Numbered from the stretch's first letter, positions 17,080 to 25,540 are shown. The stretch is DNA of 37,962 bases from Streptomyces griseus subsp. griseus (GCF_000720255.1 NZ_JOJE01000054.1:1-37962), one strand, 5' to 3'. Notes: generated by a model from the letters alone, not told the origin. Translations and numbers: made by a program.

Positions 17080-17108
17080 TTGACTCCTGGACGCGACGGG
17101 CGCAAAGT
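17080..17108 (+). promoter_or_regulatory. candidate promoter of the GalE-like/c-di-GMP fusion operon
   Basis: TTGACT (17080-17085), 17 bp, then CAAAGT (17103-17108), 49 bp before the first ATG of the operon. The palindromic box at 17117 would sit on the expected transcription start. Confidence 0.4.
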
Positions 17109-17116
17109 CGCACATG

Positions 17117-17137
17117 TACGTCGTAAACGTACGGCAT
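17117..17137. promoter_or_regulatory. operator-like box upstream of the operon, shared with the tetR region
   Basis: GTACGT and ACGTAC form an inverted repeat with a 5-bp spacer (17116-17132). The sequence TACGTCGTA[A]ACGTAC recurs with one mismatch at 24679-24694, and the overlapping CGTAAACGTACGGCAT (17122-17137) matches the minus strand of 24771-24786 at 14 of 16 positions. Those sites flank the cluster's other gene and tetR, so a common TetR-type operator is likely. Confidence 0.6.
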
Positions 17138-17156
17138 TGTACGAGGGGCCCGGCCC

Positions 17157-18239
17157 ATGAGCGCACCGTCAACCGTCCTGGTCACCGGTGGAGCCGGCTT
17201 CATCGGCAGTCACGCGTGCGCCGAACTGCTCGACCACGGTTACGAGTTGATCGTGGTCGACGACTACTCCAACAGCGCCCCGCAGGTCTTCGCCAGGGTC
17301 CAGCGGGTCGCCGGGCGTTTCGTCGGGGCCGTCTACGAGCTGGACATCCGGGACCGGCAGGCGCTGTCGGCGGTCTTCGACCGCCACACCGTGGACGCGG
17401 TCGTGCACTTCGCCGGCCTGAAGTCGGTGGGCGCCTCGACCCGCAGGCCCGCTGAGTACTACGACACCAACGTCGGCGGCACGACGGCCCTGCTGCGGAC
17501 CATGCACGAGCACGGCGTGCACCAGCTGGTCTTCTCCTCGTCCTGTTCGATCTACGGCGAGGCGGGCGCCCTTCCGCTCGACGAGTCGGTGCCCGCCCGG
17601 CCCACCGGTCCCTACGCCTCCTCGACGTGGACCTGCGAAGGGATCCTCGCGGACGTCTGCCGCCACCGCCCCGAGTACACCGTGGTGTGCCTGCGCTGCT
17701 TCAACGCGGTGGGCGCCCACCCCAGCGGACTGCTCGGCGAGAACCCGCGCGGCACGCCCGACAACCTGATGCCGTTCCTGGCCCAGGTCGCCGTCGGCCG
17801 GCGGGACCGGCTGCAGGTGTTCGGCGACGACTACCCGACGCCCGACGGGACCGCGGTACGGGACTACATCCACGTCATGGACACGGTGGACGCGCACCGG
17901 GTCGCGCTCGACCACCTGGCCGACGGGCCGGGCATGCGCGTGTACAACCTCGGCGCGGGGCGTGGAAGTTCGGTCTTCGACGTCGTCCGGTCGTTCTCCC
18001 GGGCGTGCGGCAGACCCCTTCCCTACGAGATCGCCCCGCGCCGTCCCGGCGACGTCGCCACGCTCGTCGCCGACGCGAGCGCCGTCGCCCGCGACTGGGG
18101 CTGGCGCCCCTCCCGGGGCCTGGACGACATGTGCGAGGACGCCTGGCGCTTCCAACGGCTCAATCCCTACGGCTACGAGGGCTCCGCACGGCGTCCGGGC
18201 GCGGACAGGCGGAGCGACGGGGGACCGCCGATCCGATGA
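17157..18239 (+). CDS. galE: UDP-glucose 4-epimerase-like extended SDR lacking the catalytic lysine
   Basis: A 360-residue protein close to GalE, which interconverts UDP-glucose and UDP-galactose with bound NAD. The Rossmann motif GGAGFIGS (residues 11-18), HFAGLKSVGAS near 88, SSSCSIYGE near 126, FNAVGAHPSG and the VFGDDYPTPDGTAVRDYIHV segment are all GalE-like. The catalytic Tyr is present in PYASST, but the lysine four residues later is Thr (ACG for AAG). A conserved LRYFNPVG segment reads LRCFNAVG. Activity may be lost or changed. The ATG follows AGGGG. It is first in an apparent operon with the GGDEF-EAL-PLP fusion and the methyltransferase. Confidence 0.85.
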   Translation: MSAPSTVLVTGGAGFIGSHACAELLDHGYELIVVDDYSNSAPQVFARVQRVAGRFVGAVYELDIRDRQALSAVFDRHTVDAVVHFAGLKSVGASTRRPAEYYDTNVGGTTALLRTMHEHGVHQLVFSSSCSIYGEAGALPLDESVPARPTGPYASSTWTCEGILADVCRHRPEYTVVCLRCFNAVGAHPSGLLGENPRGTPDNLMPFLAQVAVGRRDRLQVFGDDYPTPDGTAVRDYIHVMDTVDAHRVALDHLADGPGMRVYNLGAGRGSSVFDVVRSFSRACGRPLPYEIAPRRPGDVATLVADASAVARDWGWRPSRGLDDMCEDAWRFQRLNPYGYEGSARRPGADRRSDGGPPIR

Positions 18240-18343
18240 CGAGATGCGACCGGCCAACGGGCGTGCCTACGATCGGGTAACGATGCCCAGGTGACGTGTC
18301 GTCGGGCCCGCCCGGTGTCCCCGAAGCGGGGAGGCGCTTGCCA

Positions 18344-21300
18344 GTGCTGCTGCCCAACCGGCTGATGGCCGCATATCTCGCCCTGGTCGTCGCCGTCACC
18401 TGTGTCTACATGACCGTTCCCGCCGCGCTCGCGCCGCTGTGGGCCGTCATCGGCCTGGCGGGCGCCTCGGCCATGTTCGTCGGGGTTTATGTGCACCGGC
18501 CTGCCCACCGGTGGCCCTGGCTGGTGCTCGCCGCCGGGCTGCTGGCGTTCTGTGCCGGTGACACGTACTACAACGTCCAGGAGCAGTACTTCCAGGCGTC
18601 CAACCCGTTCCCCTCGCCGTCGGACGCCTGCTACCTGGTGGTCTACCCGCTCTTCGCGGCGGGCCTGTTCGGCCTGGTCCGCTACCGCTGGACGGACCGC
18701 GACCTGCCCAGCCTGCTGGATGCCATGATCATCACCGCCGGGCTGGCCCTGCCGGTCTGGGTGTACCTGGTGCAGCCGCTGACCACCCTGGAGGGTCTGA
18801 CCTGGCAGCAGCGCGCGATCAGCATCGCCTATCCGCTGGGCGACGTGCTGGTCCTCGCGATGCTGGTCCGGCTGCTCGCCCCCAGTCCCGTCCACGGCCG
18901 CAACCGCGCCGTGCAGCTGCTCGTCCTGGGCACGGTGACCCTGCTCGGCTTCGACGTCGCCTACGGCATCCTGCAACTGAAGGGGACATGGCAGGCCGGC
19001 ACGGTGCTGGACTCCGGCTGGATCATCTTCTACACGGCGTGGGGGCTGGCCGCGCTCCACCCCTCCATGGCGGAGCTGACCGACCGGGAGCCCCAGCCGC
19101 AGTCCCTGCTGCCGCCGGGGCGCCGGCTGGTGCTGCTCGCCGCGGCCACGCTGGTCGCGCCCGCGATCCTCCTCTTCGAGGAGCGGTCGGGCATGGTGCA
19201 CGACGCCACGGTGCTGGCCGCCTTCTCCAGCGTCCTGTTCCTGCTCGTGATCCTGCGTCTGGCCGGCATGGTCGTGGCCCACCGCCGGGCCGTCACCCGG
19301 GAGCACGCCCTGCGCACGGCCAACACGGCCCTGGTGTCCGCCATGGACCCCTCAGGGATAGCCCGGGCGTGCGACACCGCGGTCGCCACCCTGCTCGGCC
19401 CGGACGGCCCGCACCGGACGCTGCTGCTCTCGGCCGAGCAGGCCCAGCCGCTGTACGACGCCCTGACCCGCTCCCCCACGGGCGGCCGGGACCTTCGGCC
19501 GCGGACCACCCTGCCCGGCACGCTCCTCGTGCCCGTCGCACAACTCGGCCCGGGCATCTCCACCGCCCTCGGCGACCTGCCGACCGCGCTGGTGTGCCCC
19601 ACGGTCCCCCCCGACCGCCCGGCGAGCGGCGAACTCCCCGGTGTCCTGCTGGCCGCGGGCGAGGAGCGGCGGCTCTCCGAGACACGCGGCTCACTGGAGA
19701 TCCTCGCCTCGCAGGCGGCCCTGGCGACGGACCGCATCGCCCTGCGCCAGGAGATCGTCCGCAAGGAGAGCGAAGCCTACTTCCGCACCCTGGTGCACAA
19801 CGCCACGGACGTCATCCTCATCGTCAACGACGACACGACCGTCCGTTACGCCAGTCCGTCCGCGCGGGCCGTGTTCGGCTCCGCCGCGCTGACCGGCACA
19901 CCCCTGCGGGAACTGGTCGACGCCCGGGACCGCGAGCGCGTCGAGCGCACCGTGGCGGCACTGGGTTCCGACGGGCACTCGGAGGCCCACGACCACTGGT
20001 GGGTGACGCGCAACGGCGGCCGCATCGAGGTCGAGGTGCGCTGCCGGGACCTGCGGCACGACGAGACCATCGGCGGGCTGGTCGTCACCCTGCGGGACGT
20101 GACCGAGCAGCGGCAGCTCGAACAGGAACTCACCCAGCGGGCCTTCCACGACCCGCTCACCGGGCTGCCCAACCGCACGCTGCTGCTCGAGCGGACCGGG
20201 CGCGCCATGCTGCGCGGCCACCGGGAGTCGACCCTGACGTGTCTGCTCTTCATCGACCTGGACGATTTCAAGATCGTCAACGATACGATGGGGCACTCGG
20301 TCGGCGACCGGCTGTTGCGGGCAGTGGGGGAGCGCCTGTCGGAGACCCTGCGCCGCACCGACACGGCGGCCCGTCTGGGCGGCGACGAGTTCGCGGTGCT
20401 GATGGAGGACGCCAAGCAGCCGCTCGACGCGGAACTGCTGGCCGCGCAGGTGATCCAGGCGCTCAGCCGGCCGTTCCAGCTCCCCGAGGGGCCGGTCGGC
20501 GTCTCCGCCAGCGTGGGCGTGGCCAGCGCGCTGGACACCACGGACGCCGAGGAGCTCCTCGCTCTCGCCGATCTGGCCCTGTACGCGGCCAAGGCCGCAG
20601 GCAAGCGACAGTGGCGCCGGTTCCAGCCGCAGCTGCGGATGCGCATGGCGGAGCGGCACGACCTCCAGGCGCGGCTGGACGAGGCCGTCGCGCGAGGGGA
20701 GTTCGCGCTGCGCTACCAGCCGGTGGTGGACATCGCGGCGGGTGACGTCGTCGGCTTCGAGGCGCTGGTGCGCTGGCCGCACAGCCGGCACGGGCTGATC
20801 CCGCCCGGACAGTTCATCCCGATCGCCGAGGAGACGGGCCACATCAACCCACTGGGCTCCTGGGTCCTGCGCAACGCCACGGCCGACATGGCCCGGCTCC
20901 AGCACCGGGCCCCGCGCTCCGCACCGCCTTACGTGAGCGTCAACGTCTCCGGCCGCCAGTGGGAGGATGACGGTTTCCTCAACGAGGTGGTCCAGGCCTT
21001 GGACACCCCGGGCCTGGAGCCGGGCTCGCTGCAGCTGGAGCTCACCGAGTCGGTGATGATGGGCGGCGACGACCGGCTCGACTCGGTGGTGCGGGCGGTG
21101 AAGGACCTCGGGGTGCGCATCGCGGTGGACGACTTCGGCACCGGGTTCTCCTCGCTGCGCTATCTGCGGGAGTTCCCCGTGGACGTGCTCAAGATCGACA
21201 AGACGTACATCGACGGCATCCTCCGGGACTCCCGGCAGGTGGCGCTGGTGCGCGGCATCGTCCGGCTCGCGGATACGCTCGGGCTCCAGGTGATCGCCGA

Positions 21301-22831
21301 GGGCATCGAGGAGCGGGCGCAGCGCGACCTGCTCAACTCCATCGGCTGCCGGTACGGGCAGGGGTACCTGTTCGCGCGGCCGATGACGGTGGAGCAGGGC
21401 GAGGACGTGCTGCGGCAGCGCGACAGGAACGGGCGGGCGGCCCGAGCGCGCGCCGCCGGGCCCCAGGCCCCGGCGCCGGCGATGTACGCCGCGAGGAGGG
21501 AGGCGCCTCCGAGGCCGGAACGGAGCCCCACCGCGCCCGCTCCCGTCTCCGCGCCCGGTGAAGGGCCCGGCGCGGAGCGCGCCGCCGGGCTGCCGGGGGT
21601 CCGGCGCGATCACCGCTGGTCCGACCTGGAGCACCTGAAGCGGTCCAGTCCCATGAGCGACGCGGTCCTGGACGAGGTCCACGGCCGGCACCTCCGCTGC
21701 GGGGACCAGTGGCTGGTCGACTTCGCCTCCTGCAACTACCTGGGCTTCGACTGCGATCCGGAGATCATGGACGCGATCGAGCCCACCGTTCGCCGCTGGG
21801 GCACGCATCCGAGCTGGTCGCGACTCCTGGGCAGCCCGCGGCTCTACACCGACATCGAGGAGCGGCTCACGGCCCTGCTCGGCTCCGAGGACACGCTGCT
21901 GCTGCCCACCGCCACGCTCATCCACCACTCGGTGATCCCGGTCCTCGCCGACCAGGGGCACATCTTCGTCGAGGCCACCGCGCACCGGACCGTGTACGAC
22001 GGCTGTGTGTCGGCCCGCGGCCAGGGCGCGACGCTGCATCGGTTCCGCTCCGACCGGCCCGACCGGCTCGACGCGCTGCTGCGGGACGTGCCGTCCGGCG
22101 GACCGCGGCTGGTGTGCCTGGACGGCGTCGACAGCATGACGGGGAACGTGCCGGACCTACCGACGCTGGCCGGCATCTGCCGTCGGCGGGGCGCGACGCT
22201 GTACGTCGACGACACCCACGGATTCGGCGTCATCGGGGAGCGCTCGGCGAGCGAGCCGTGCCCGTACGGGTCGCGCGGCAACGGAGTGGTCCGGCACACC
22301 GGTGAGTCCTACGACGACATCGTGCTCGTCGGCGGCTTCTCCAAGGCGTACTCCTCGTTGCTGGCGTTCCTCGCGCTGCCCACCGCGCTCAAGGACCACC
22401 TGAAGATCGCCGCCGGACCCTACCTCTACTCCGGCCCCTCCCCCACGGCCTCGCTCGCCACCACGCTGGCCGGTCTCGAGGTCAACGACCGCAGGGGCGA
22501 CGCGATCCGGGCCGATCTGCACCGCAAGACCGTGCGGGTCCTCGACCAGCTGCGTTCCCTCGATCTGCACACGCCGGGCGTGCTGGAGCTGCCGATCGTG
22601 GAGGTCCTGCTCGTGGACGCCGCCGACCTGGAGGCGGTCGCCGCGTTCCTTTGGGAGCACGGCGTCTACGTGACGCTCGCGGCCTATCCGCTGGTCCCGC
22701 GCGACCGGGTCGGCTTCCGCGTCCAGCTCACGGCGCTCAACTCGGACGAGGACATCGACCGGCTGGGCGAGGCGCTGGCCGGTCTGGACGAGCGCTTCGC
22801 ACTGCGGCACAGGACCGAGCCGGTCCCATGA
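18344..22831 (+). CDS. membrane PAS-GGDEF-EAL c-di-GMP enzyme fused to a PLP alpha-oxoamine synthase
   Basis: A single uninterrupted frame of 1495 residues. About ten helices (residues 5-315) are followed by a GAF-like stretch and a PAS domain (about 475-595). The GGDEF domain (about 605-760) has an intact GGDEF at 679-683 and the inhibitory RxxD five residues before it. The EAL domain (about 775-1030) has EAL at 806-808, ELTES, DDFGTGFSSLRYL, KIDKTYID and AEGIE, so synthesis and breakdown of c-di-GMP both look possible. After a Pro/Ala linker (about 1035-1095) comes a near-complete alpha-oxoamine-synthase fold (about 1105-1490): NYLGFD, SRLLGSPRLY, VDDTHGFGVIG and the PLP lysine at 1334 in GGFSKAY. 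Such enzymes condense an amino acid with an acyl thioester. The GTG at 18344 has GGGGAGG nine bases upstream; a GTG at 18296 is possible. The stop overlaps the methyltransferase start. Confidence 0.9.
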   Translation: MLLPNRLMAAYLALVVAVTCVYMTVPAALAPLWAVIGLAGASAMFVGVYVHRPAHRWPWLVLAAGLLAFCAGDTYYNVQEQYFQASNPFPSPSDACYLVVYPLFAAGLFGLVRYRWTDRDLPSLLDAMIITAGLALPVWVYLVQPLTTLEGLTWQQRAISIAYPLGDVLVLAMLVRLLAPSPVHGRNRAVQLLVLGTVTLLGFDVAYGILQLKGTWQAGTVLDSGWIIFYTAWGLAALHPSMAELTDREPQPQSLLPPGRRLVLLAAATLVAPAILLFEERSGMVHDATVLAAFSSVLFLLVILRLAGMVVAHRRAVTREHALRTANTALVSAMDPSGIARACDTAVATLLGPDGPHRTLLLSAEQAQPLYDALTRSPTGGRDLRPRTTLPGTLLVPVAQLGPGISTALGDLPTALVCPTVPPDRPASGELPGVLLAAGEERRLSETRGSLEILASQAALATDRIALRQEIVRKESEAYFRTLVHNATDVILIVNDDTTVRYASPSARAVFGSAALTGTPLRELVDARDRERVERTVAALGSDGHSEAHDHWWVTRNGGRIEVEVRCRDLRHDETIGGLVVTLRDVTEQRQLEQELTQRAFHDPLTGLPNRTLLLERTGRAMLRGHRESTLTCLLFIDLDDFKIVNDTMGHSVGDRLLRAVGERLSETLRRTDTAARLGGDEFAVLMEDAKQPLDAELLAAQVIQALSRPFQLPEGPVGVSASVGVASALDTTDAEELLALADLALYAAKAAGKRQWRRFQPQLRMRMAERHDLQARLDEAVARGEFALRYQPVVDIAAGDVVGFEALVRWPHSRHGLIPPGQFIPIAEETGHINPLGSWVLRNATADMARLQHRAPRSAPPYVSVNVSGRQWEDDGFLNEVVQALDTPGLEPGSLQLELTESVMMGGDDRLDSVVRAVKDLGVRIAVDDFGTGFSSLRYLREFPVDVLKIDKTYIDGILRDSRQVALVRGIVRLADTLGLQVIAEGIEERAQRDLLNSIGCRYGQGYLFARPMTVEQGEDVLRQRDRNGRAARARAAGPQAPAPAMYAARREAPPRPERSPTAPAPVSAPGEGPGAERAAGLPGVRRDHRWSDLEHLKRSSPMSDAVLDEVHGRHLRCGDQWLVDFASCNYLGFDCDPEIMDAIEPTVRRWGTHPSWSRLLGSPRLYTDIEERLTALLGSEDTLLLPTATLIHHSVIPVLADQGHIFVEATAHRTVYDGCVSARGQGATLHRFRSDRPDRLDALLRDVPSGGPRLVCLDGVDSMTGNVPDLPTLAGICRRRGATLYVDDTHGFGVIGERSASEPCPYGSRGNGVVRHTGESYDDIVLVGGFSKAYSSLLAFLALPTALKDHLKIAAGPYLYSGPSPTASLATTLAGLEVNDRRGDAIRADLHRKTVRVLDQLRSLDLHTPGVLELPIVEVLLVDAADLEAVAAFLWEHGVYVTLAAYPLVPRDRVGFRVQLTALNSDEDIDRLGEALAGLDERFALRHRTEPVP

Positions 22832-23562
22832 CGACCCGCAATGACGAGGTGGACTGGGACAGTTGGCCCGTCGAGGACTACCTCAGCGAGAACTACCGGC
22901 AGCTGCACCCGTCCGACGCGGCCGTCATCGCCCACCACTGCGCCTTCTACCGCACCCTCCCGACGGACGGCGTGGCACGCTCCGTGGAGTTCGGTGCCGG
23001 GCCCAACCTGTACCCGCTGATGCTCGCCGCGCCGGTGAGCCGCCGTATCGACGCCGTGGAGGCGGGCGCGGCCAACGTCGCCTATCTGGAGGGGCAGTTG
23101 GCGCGGGGCCCCGACGACAGCTGGCGGGCGTTCCACGCACTGGGGCGGCGGCTCGACCCCCGCCTCCCGGCGACCCCGCGGGCGGCCCTGTCACGGGTGC
23201 GGGTGATCCGGGGCGACGTACGGGGCCTGCCGCCCTGGCGGTACGGCCTGGCGTCGATGCACTTCGTCGCGGAGGGGGCGACCGAGGACTTCACGGAGTT
23301 CGGGGAATTCTGCCGGCTCTTCGCACGGTCGGTGGAGCCGGGCGGGTACCTGGTCGCCGCGTTCATGGAGAACATGCCGACGTACCGCATCGGGCCCGCG
23401 TCGCGCTGGCCGGGCTGCCCGGTGGGCCCGGAGACGGTTCGGGAGGTGTTCACCCCGCTGACCGCGCGCCTCGACGTCGAGCGAATCGACGCGGACCCGA
23501 CGCTGCCGGACTACGGGGACACGGGGATGGTGCTCCTGACAGCGCGCACGCCGTCACGGTGA
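22828..23562 (+). CDS. SAM-dependent methyltransferase, NNMT/PNMT-like
   Basis: About 244 residues with a class I Rossmann methyltransferase core. EFGAGPNLYPLML near residues 53-65 is motif I for SAM, the acidic DAVEAGAANVAYL follows as motif II, and VIRGDVRGLPPWR near 130 and the ASMHFVAEGATED segment form motifs III-IV. The DWDSWPVEDYLSENYRQLHPSD N-terminus is like that of small-molecule N-methyltransferases of the NNMT/PNMT/TEMT group. The ATG overlaps the fusion gene's stop (ATGA), giving translational coupling, so it probably methylates the product or a derivative of the PLP domain. The substrate is unknown. Confidence 0.87.
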   Translation: MTTRNDEVDWDSWPVEDYLSENYRQLHPSDAAVIAHHCAFYRTLPTDGVARSVEFGAGPNLYPLMLAAPVSRRIDAVEAGAANVAYLEGQLARGPDDSWRAFHALGRRLDPRLPATPRAALSRVRVIRGDVRGLPPWRYGLASMHFVAEGATEDFTEFGEFCRLFARSVEPGGYLVAAFMENMPTYRIGPASRWPGCPVGPETVREVFTPLTARLDVERIDADPTLPDYGDTGMVLLTARTPSR

Positions 23563-23604
23563 GGGGGCATCCGGCGTGGGCCGGACTGCCCGGAGCGGCG
23601 GGCA

Positions 23605-24573
23605 TCATGACCGTGCGGACGGCTCAGGTTCCCTGACGGGGTGCGGCGACTGCGCGGCGAACCAGGCGATGGTGCGGCGCAGTCCTTCCTCCAGGGGCAC
23701 CCGCGGCTGCCAGCCCAGCGCTTCGCGCGCCCGGCTGACGACGGGGCACCGACGGACCGGGTCGTCGCCGGGCAGGGGCAGGAAGCGCATCTCACTGGTC
23801 GACCCGGTGAGCAGCAGCACCAGCTCGGCGAGTTCCCGTACGGTCCGTTCGCTGGGGTCACCGAGGTTGAACGGACCCGGCGCGGGAGAGTCGATCATGG
23901 CCGGCAGGCCGGCGATCAGATCGTCGACGTAGCAGAAGCTGCGGGTCTGGCTGCCGTCCCCGAAGACGGTCAGCGGCTCCCCGGTGAGGGCCTGCCGGAC
24001 GAAGCTGGGCACCACTCGGCCGTCGTAGGGCCTCATGCGGGGGCCGTAGGTGTTGAAGATGCGCACGATGCCGGTGTCGACGCGCTCGTCGCGCCGGTAC
24101 GCCGTGGTGAGGGTCTCCGCGAAGCGTTTGGTCTCGTCGTGGACGCTGCGCGGGCCGATGGGGTTGACGTGTCCCCAGTGTTCCTCGTCCTGCGGGTGCC
24201 CCGTGGCGTCGCCGTAGACCGCGCTGGTGGAGGCGAGGACGAAGCGCGCCGAGTGGTGCGCCGCCAGCTTGAGCATGTTCTCGGTGCCGCGGCTGCCGGC
24301 GGCCAGCGTGGGCAGGGGGTGACGGTGGTAGTCGCTGGGCGAGGCGGGGCTCGCGAGGTGTACGACGGCGTCGACCCGCCCGGGGAGCCGGGAGGGCTCG
24401 GTGACGTCGCACGGCGTGCAGCGGAAGCTCGGCTCGTGCAGGAGGTGCGCGATGTTGGCCGCCCTGCCCGAGGAGAAGTCGTCCAGGCAGTGGACGCTGT
24501 CGCCGCGGCGTACGAGCGCTTCGCACAGGTGCGATCCGAGGAAGCCGCTTCCGCCGGAGACCACGACACGCAT
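23605..24573 (-). CDS. UDP-glucuronate decarboxylase-like extended SDR with Tyr-to-His in the active site
   Basis: A 323-residue nucleotide-sugar SDR resembling UDP-xylose synthases and dTDP-glucose dehydratases. GGSGFLGSHL at residues 7-16 binds NAD, HLASPAS near 75, STSAVYGD near 120, VNPIGPRS near 137, RIFNTYGPRMRP near 171 and VFGDGSQTRSFCYVDDL near 200 are diagnostic of that group. The catalytic Tyr of the YxxxK motif is His (CAC for TAC) in HDETK, while the Lys is kept. The ATG follows GGGAGGAAA. It converges on the methyltransferase gene across 42 bp, has an operator-like box upstream, and is divergent from tetR. Confidence 0.85.
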   Translation of the reverse strand: MRVVVSGGSGFLGSHLCEALVRRGDSVHCLDDFSSGRAANIAHLLHEPSFRCTPCDVTEPSRLPGRVDAVVHLASPASPSDYHRHPLPTLAAGSRGTENMLKLAAHHSARFVLASTSAVYGDATGHPQDEEHWGHVNPIGPRSVHDETKRFAETLTTAYRRDERVDTGIVRIFNTYGPRMRPYDGRVVPSFVRQALTGEPLTVFGDGSQTRSFCYVDDLIAGLPAMIDSPAPGPFNLGDPSERTVRELAELVLLLTGSTSEMRFLPLPGDDPVRRCPVVSRAREALGWQPRVPLEEGLRRTIAWFAAQSPHPVREPEPSARS

Positions 24574-24678
24574 GGTTTCCTCCCGAGGTCTACGAGGTCC
24601 GGCCGAGCCGGGGGCGGCCGGGGGCGGCGACCGTCCAGCCGAGAGTGCACTGCGGCGCGGGGTGCGCCCTGGGATGTT

Positions 24679-24694
24679 TACGTCGTATACGTAC
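24679..24694. promoter_or_regulatory. operator-like box upstream of the second SDR
   Basis: TACGTCGTA[T]ACGTAC, identical except for one base to the box at 17117-17132, lies in the 256-bp gap between the divergent SDR and tetR genes, about 105 bp from the SDR start. Confidence 0.6.
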
Positions 24695-24770
24695 ATATTC
24701 GGCCCCATGGCGCCCGAGGTCAACACGGGGCATTCCCGCCCGGCCCGCATCAGCTCCTCGCACTGCGCCG

Positions 24771-24786
24771 ATGACGTATGTTTACG
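24771..24786. promoter_or_regulatory. operator-like box upstream of tetR
   Basis: The minus strand reads CGTAAACATACGTCAT, matching 17122-17137 at 14 of 16 positions. It lies 43 bp before the tetR ATG, where autoregulation by a TetR protein is expected. Confidence 0.55.
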
Positions 24787-24829
24787 GTGCAAACCGCCCG
24801 CGACTACAGGTGGCAAGGAGGCGAGGTTC

Positions 24830-25537
24830 ATGGCGAGAGAGCCCGGGAGCGGCCCGGCGCGGCGCGCCAGCGACCGCGGGCGGTACGGCCGGCTCAACCG
24901 GGAGCGGGTCCTTGCCGCGGCCCTGGACCTGGTCGACCGCGAGGGCCTCTCCGCGCTGAGCATGCGCCGCCTGGGAGCCGAGCTAGGCGTGGAGGCCATG
25001 GCCCTGTACCGCTACGCCCCGGGCAAGGACGCGCTCCTGGACGGACTGGTCGAAGCCCTCTATCTGGAGCTCGAGGCCCACCTCGCCCCCGCACAGGACT
25101 CGGCCGCCGAATCGGACTGGCGCGCGGAGTTGCACCGGATCGCCCTGGCCACCTACCGGGTCTGCCTCGGCCACCCCCGGGTCGTGCCGCTGCTGGCCAC
25201 CCGTATGCTCGCCGTCCCCCTCGCCCAGCGTCCGCCCGCCGTGCTGCGCGACCACGAGCGGGTGCTCACCCTGCTGACGGAGGCCGGCCTGGACGAGGCC
25301 CGCACCTCCGCCGCGTTCCGTGCGTACACCGCGTGGCTCCTCGGCTATGTGTCGGTGGAGCTGCGCCCCCTGGTGGACAACCCCGACGAGACCGACCCCG
25401 CCTTCCGGCTCGGCCTGCACCGCATGTCCGCGCAGGAACTCCCCACACTCCGGTCGACCGCCCCGGCCCTCGTCGAACCCGGCGGACCGGAGGGCCTGGC
25501 GGCCGGGCTGGACGCGCTGCTCGACCGGTTCGCGTAG
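24830..25537 (+). CDS. TetR-family transcriptional regulator with TetR-type C-terminal domain
   Basis: A 235-residue protein. The HTH (RVLAAALDLVDREGLSALSM, LGAELGVEAMALYRYAPGKDALLD) spans about residues 24-72, followed by an all-alpha C-terminal domain of the tetracycline-repressor class (TetR_C), which usually binds a small hydrophobic or polyketide-like ligand. The ATG follows AAGGAGG at eight to nine bases, deciding the start. It is divergent from the SDR gene and is the natural candidate to bind the three related boxes at 17117, 24679 and 24771, tying the cluster together. Confidence 0.92.
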   Translation: MAREPGSGPARRASDRGRYGRLNRERVLAAALDLVDREGLSALSMRRLGAELGVEAMALYRYAPGKDALLDGLVEALYLELEAHLAPAQDSAAESDWRAELHRIALATYRVCLGHPRVVPLLATRMLAVPLAQRPPAVLRDHERVLTLLTEAGLDEARTSAAFRAYTAWLLGYVSVELRPLVDNPDETDPAFRLGLHRMSAQELPTLRSTAPALVEPGGPEGLAAGLDALLDRFA

Positions 25538-25540
25538 AGG

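Noticed and set aside
19691..22039. A 782-codon minus-strand frame opposite the GGDEF-EAL-PLP gene
   Set aside because: The plus strand carries continuous catalytic motifs through the same stretch; the minus frame is a GC-bias shadow.
21653..22831. A separate PLP-enzyme gene starting at the ATG 21653
   Set aside because: No ribosome site at usable distance, and homologous sequence begins at or before this Met; the continuous frame favours a fusion. It stays the main alternative to test.
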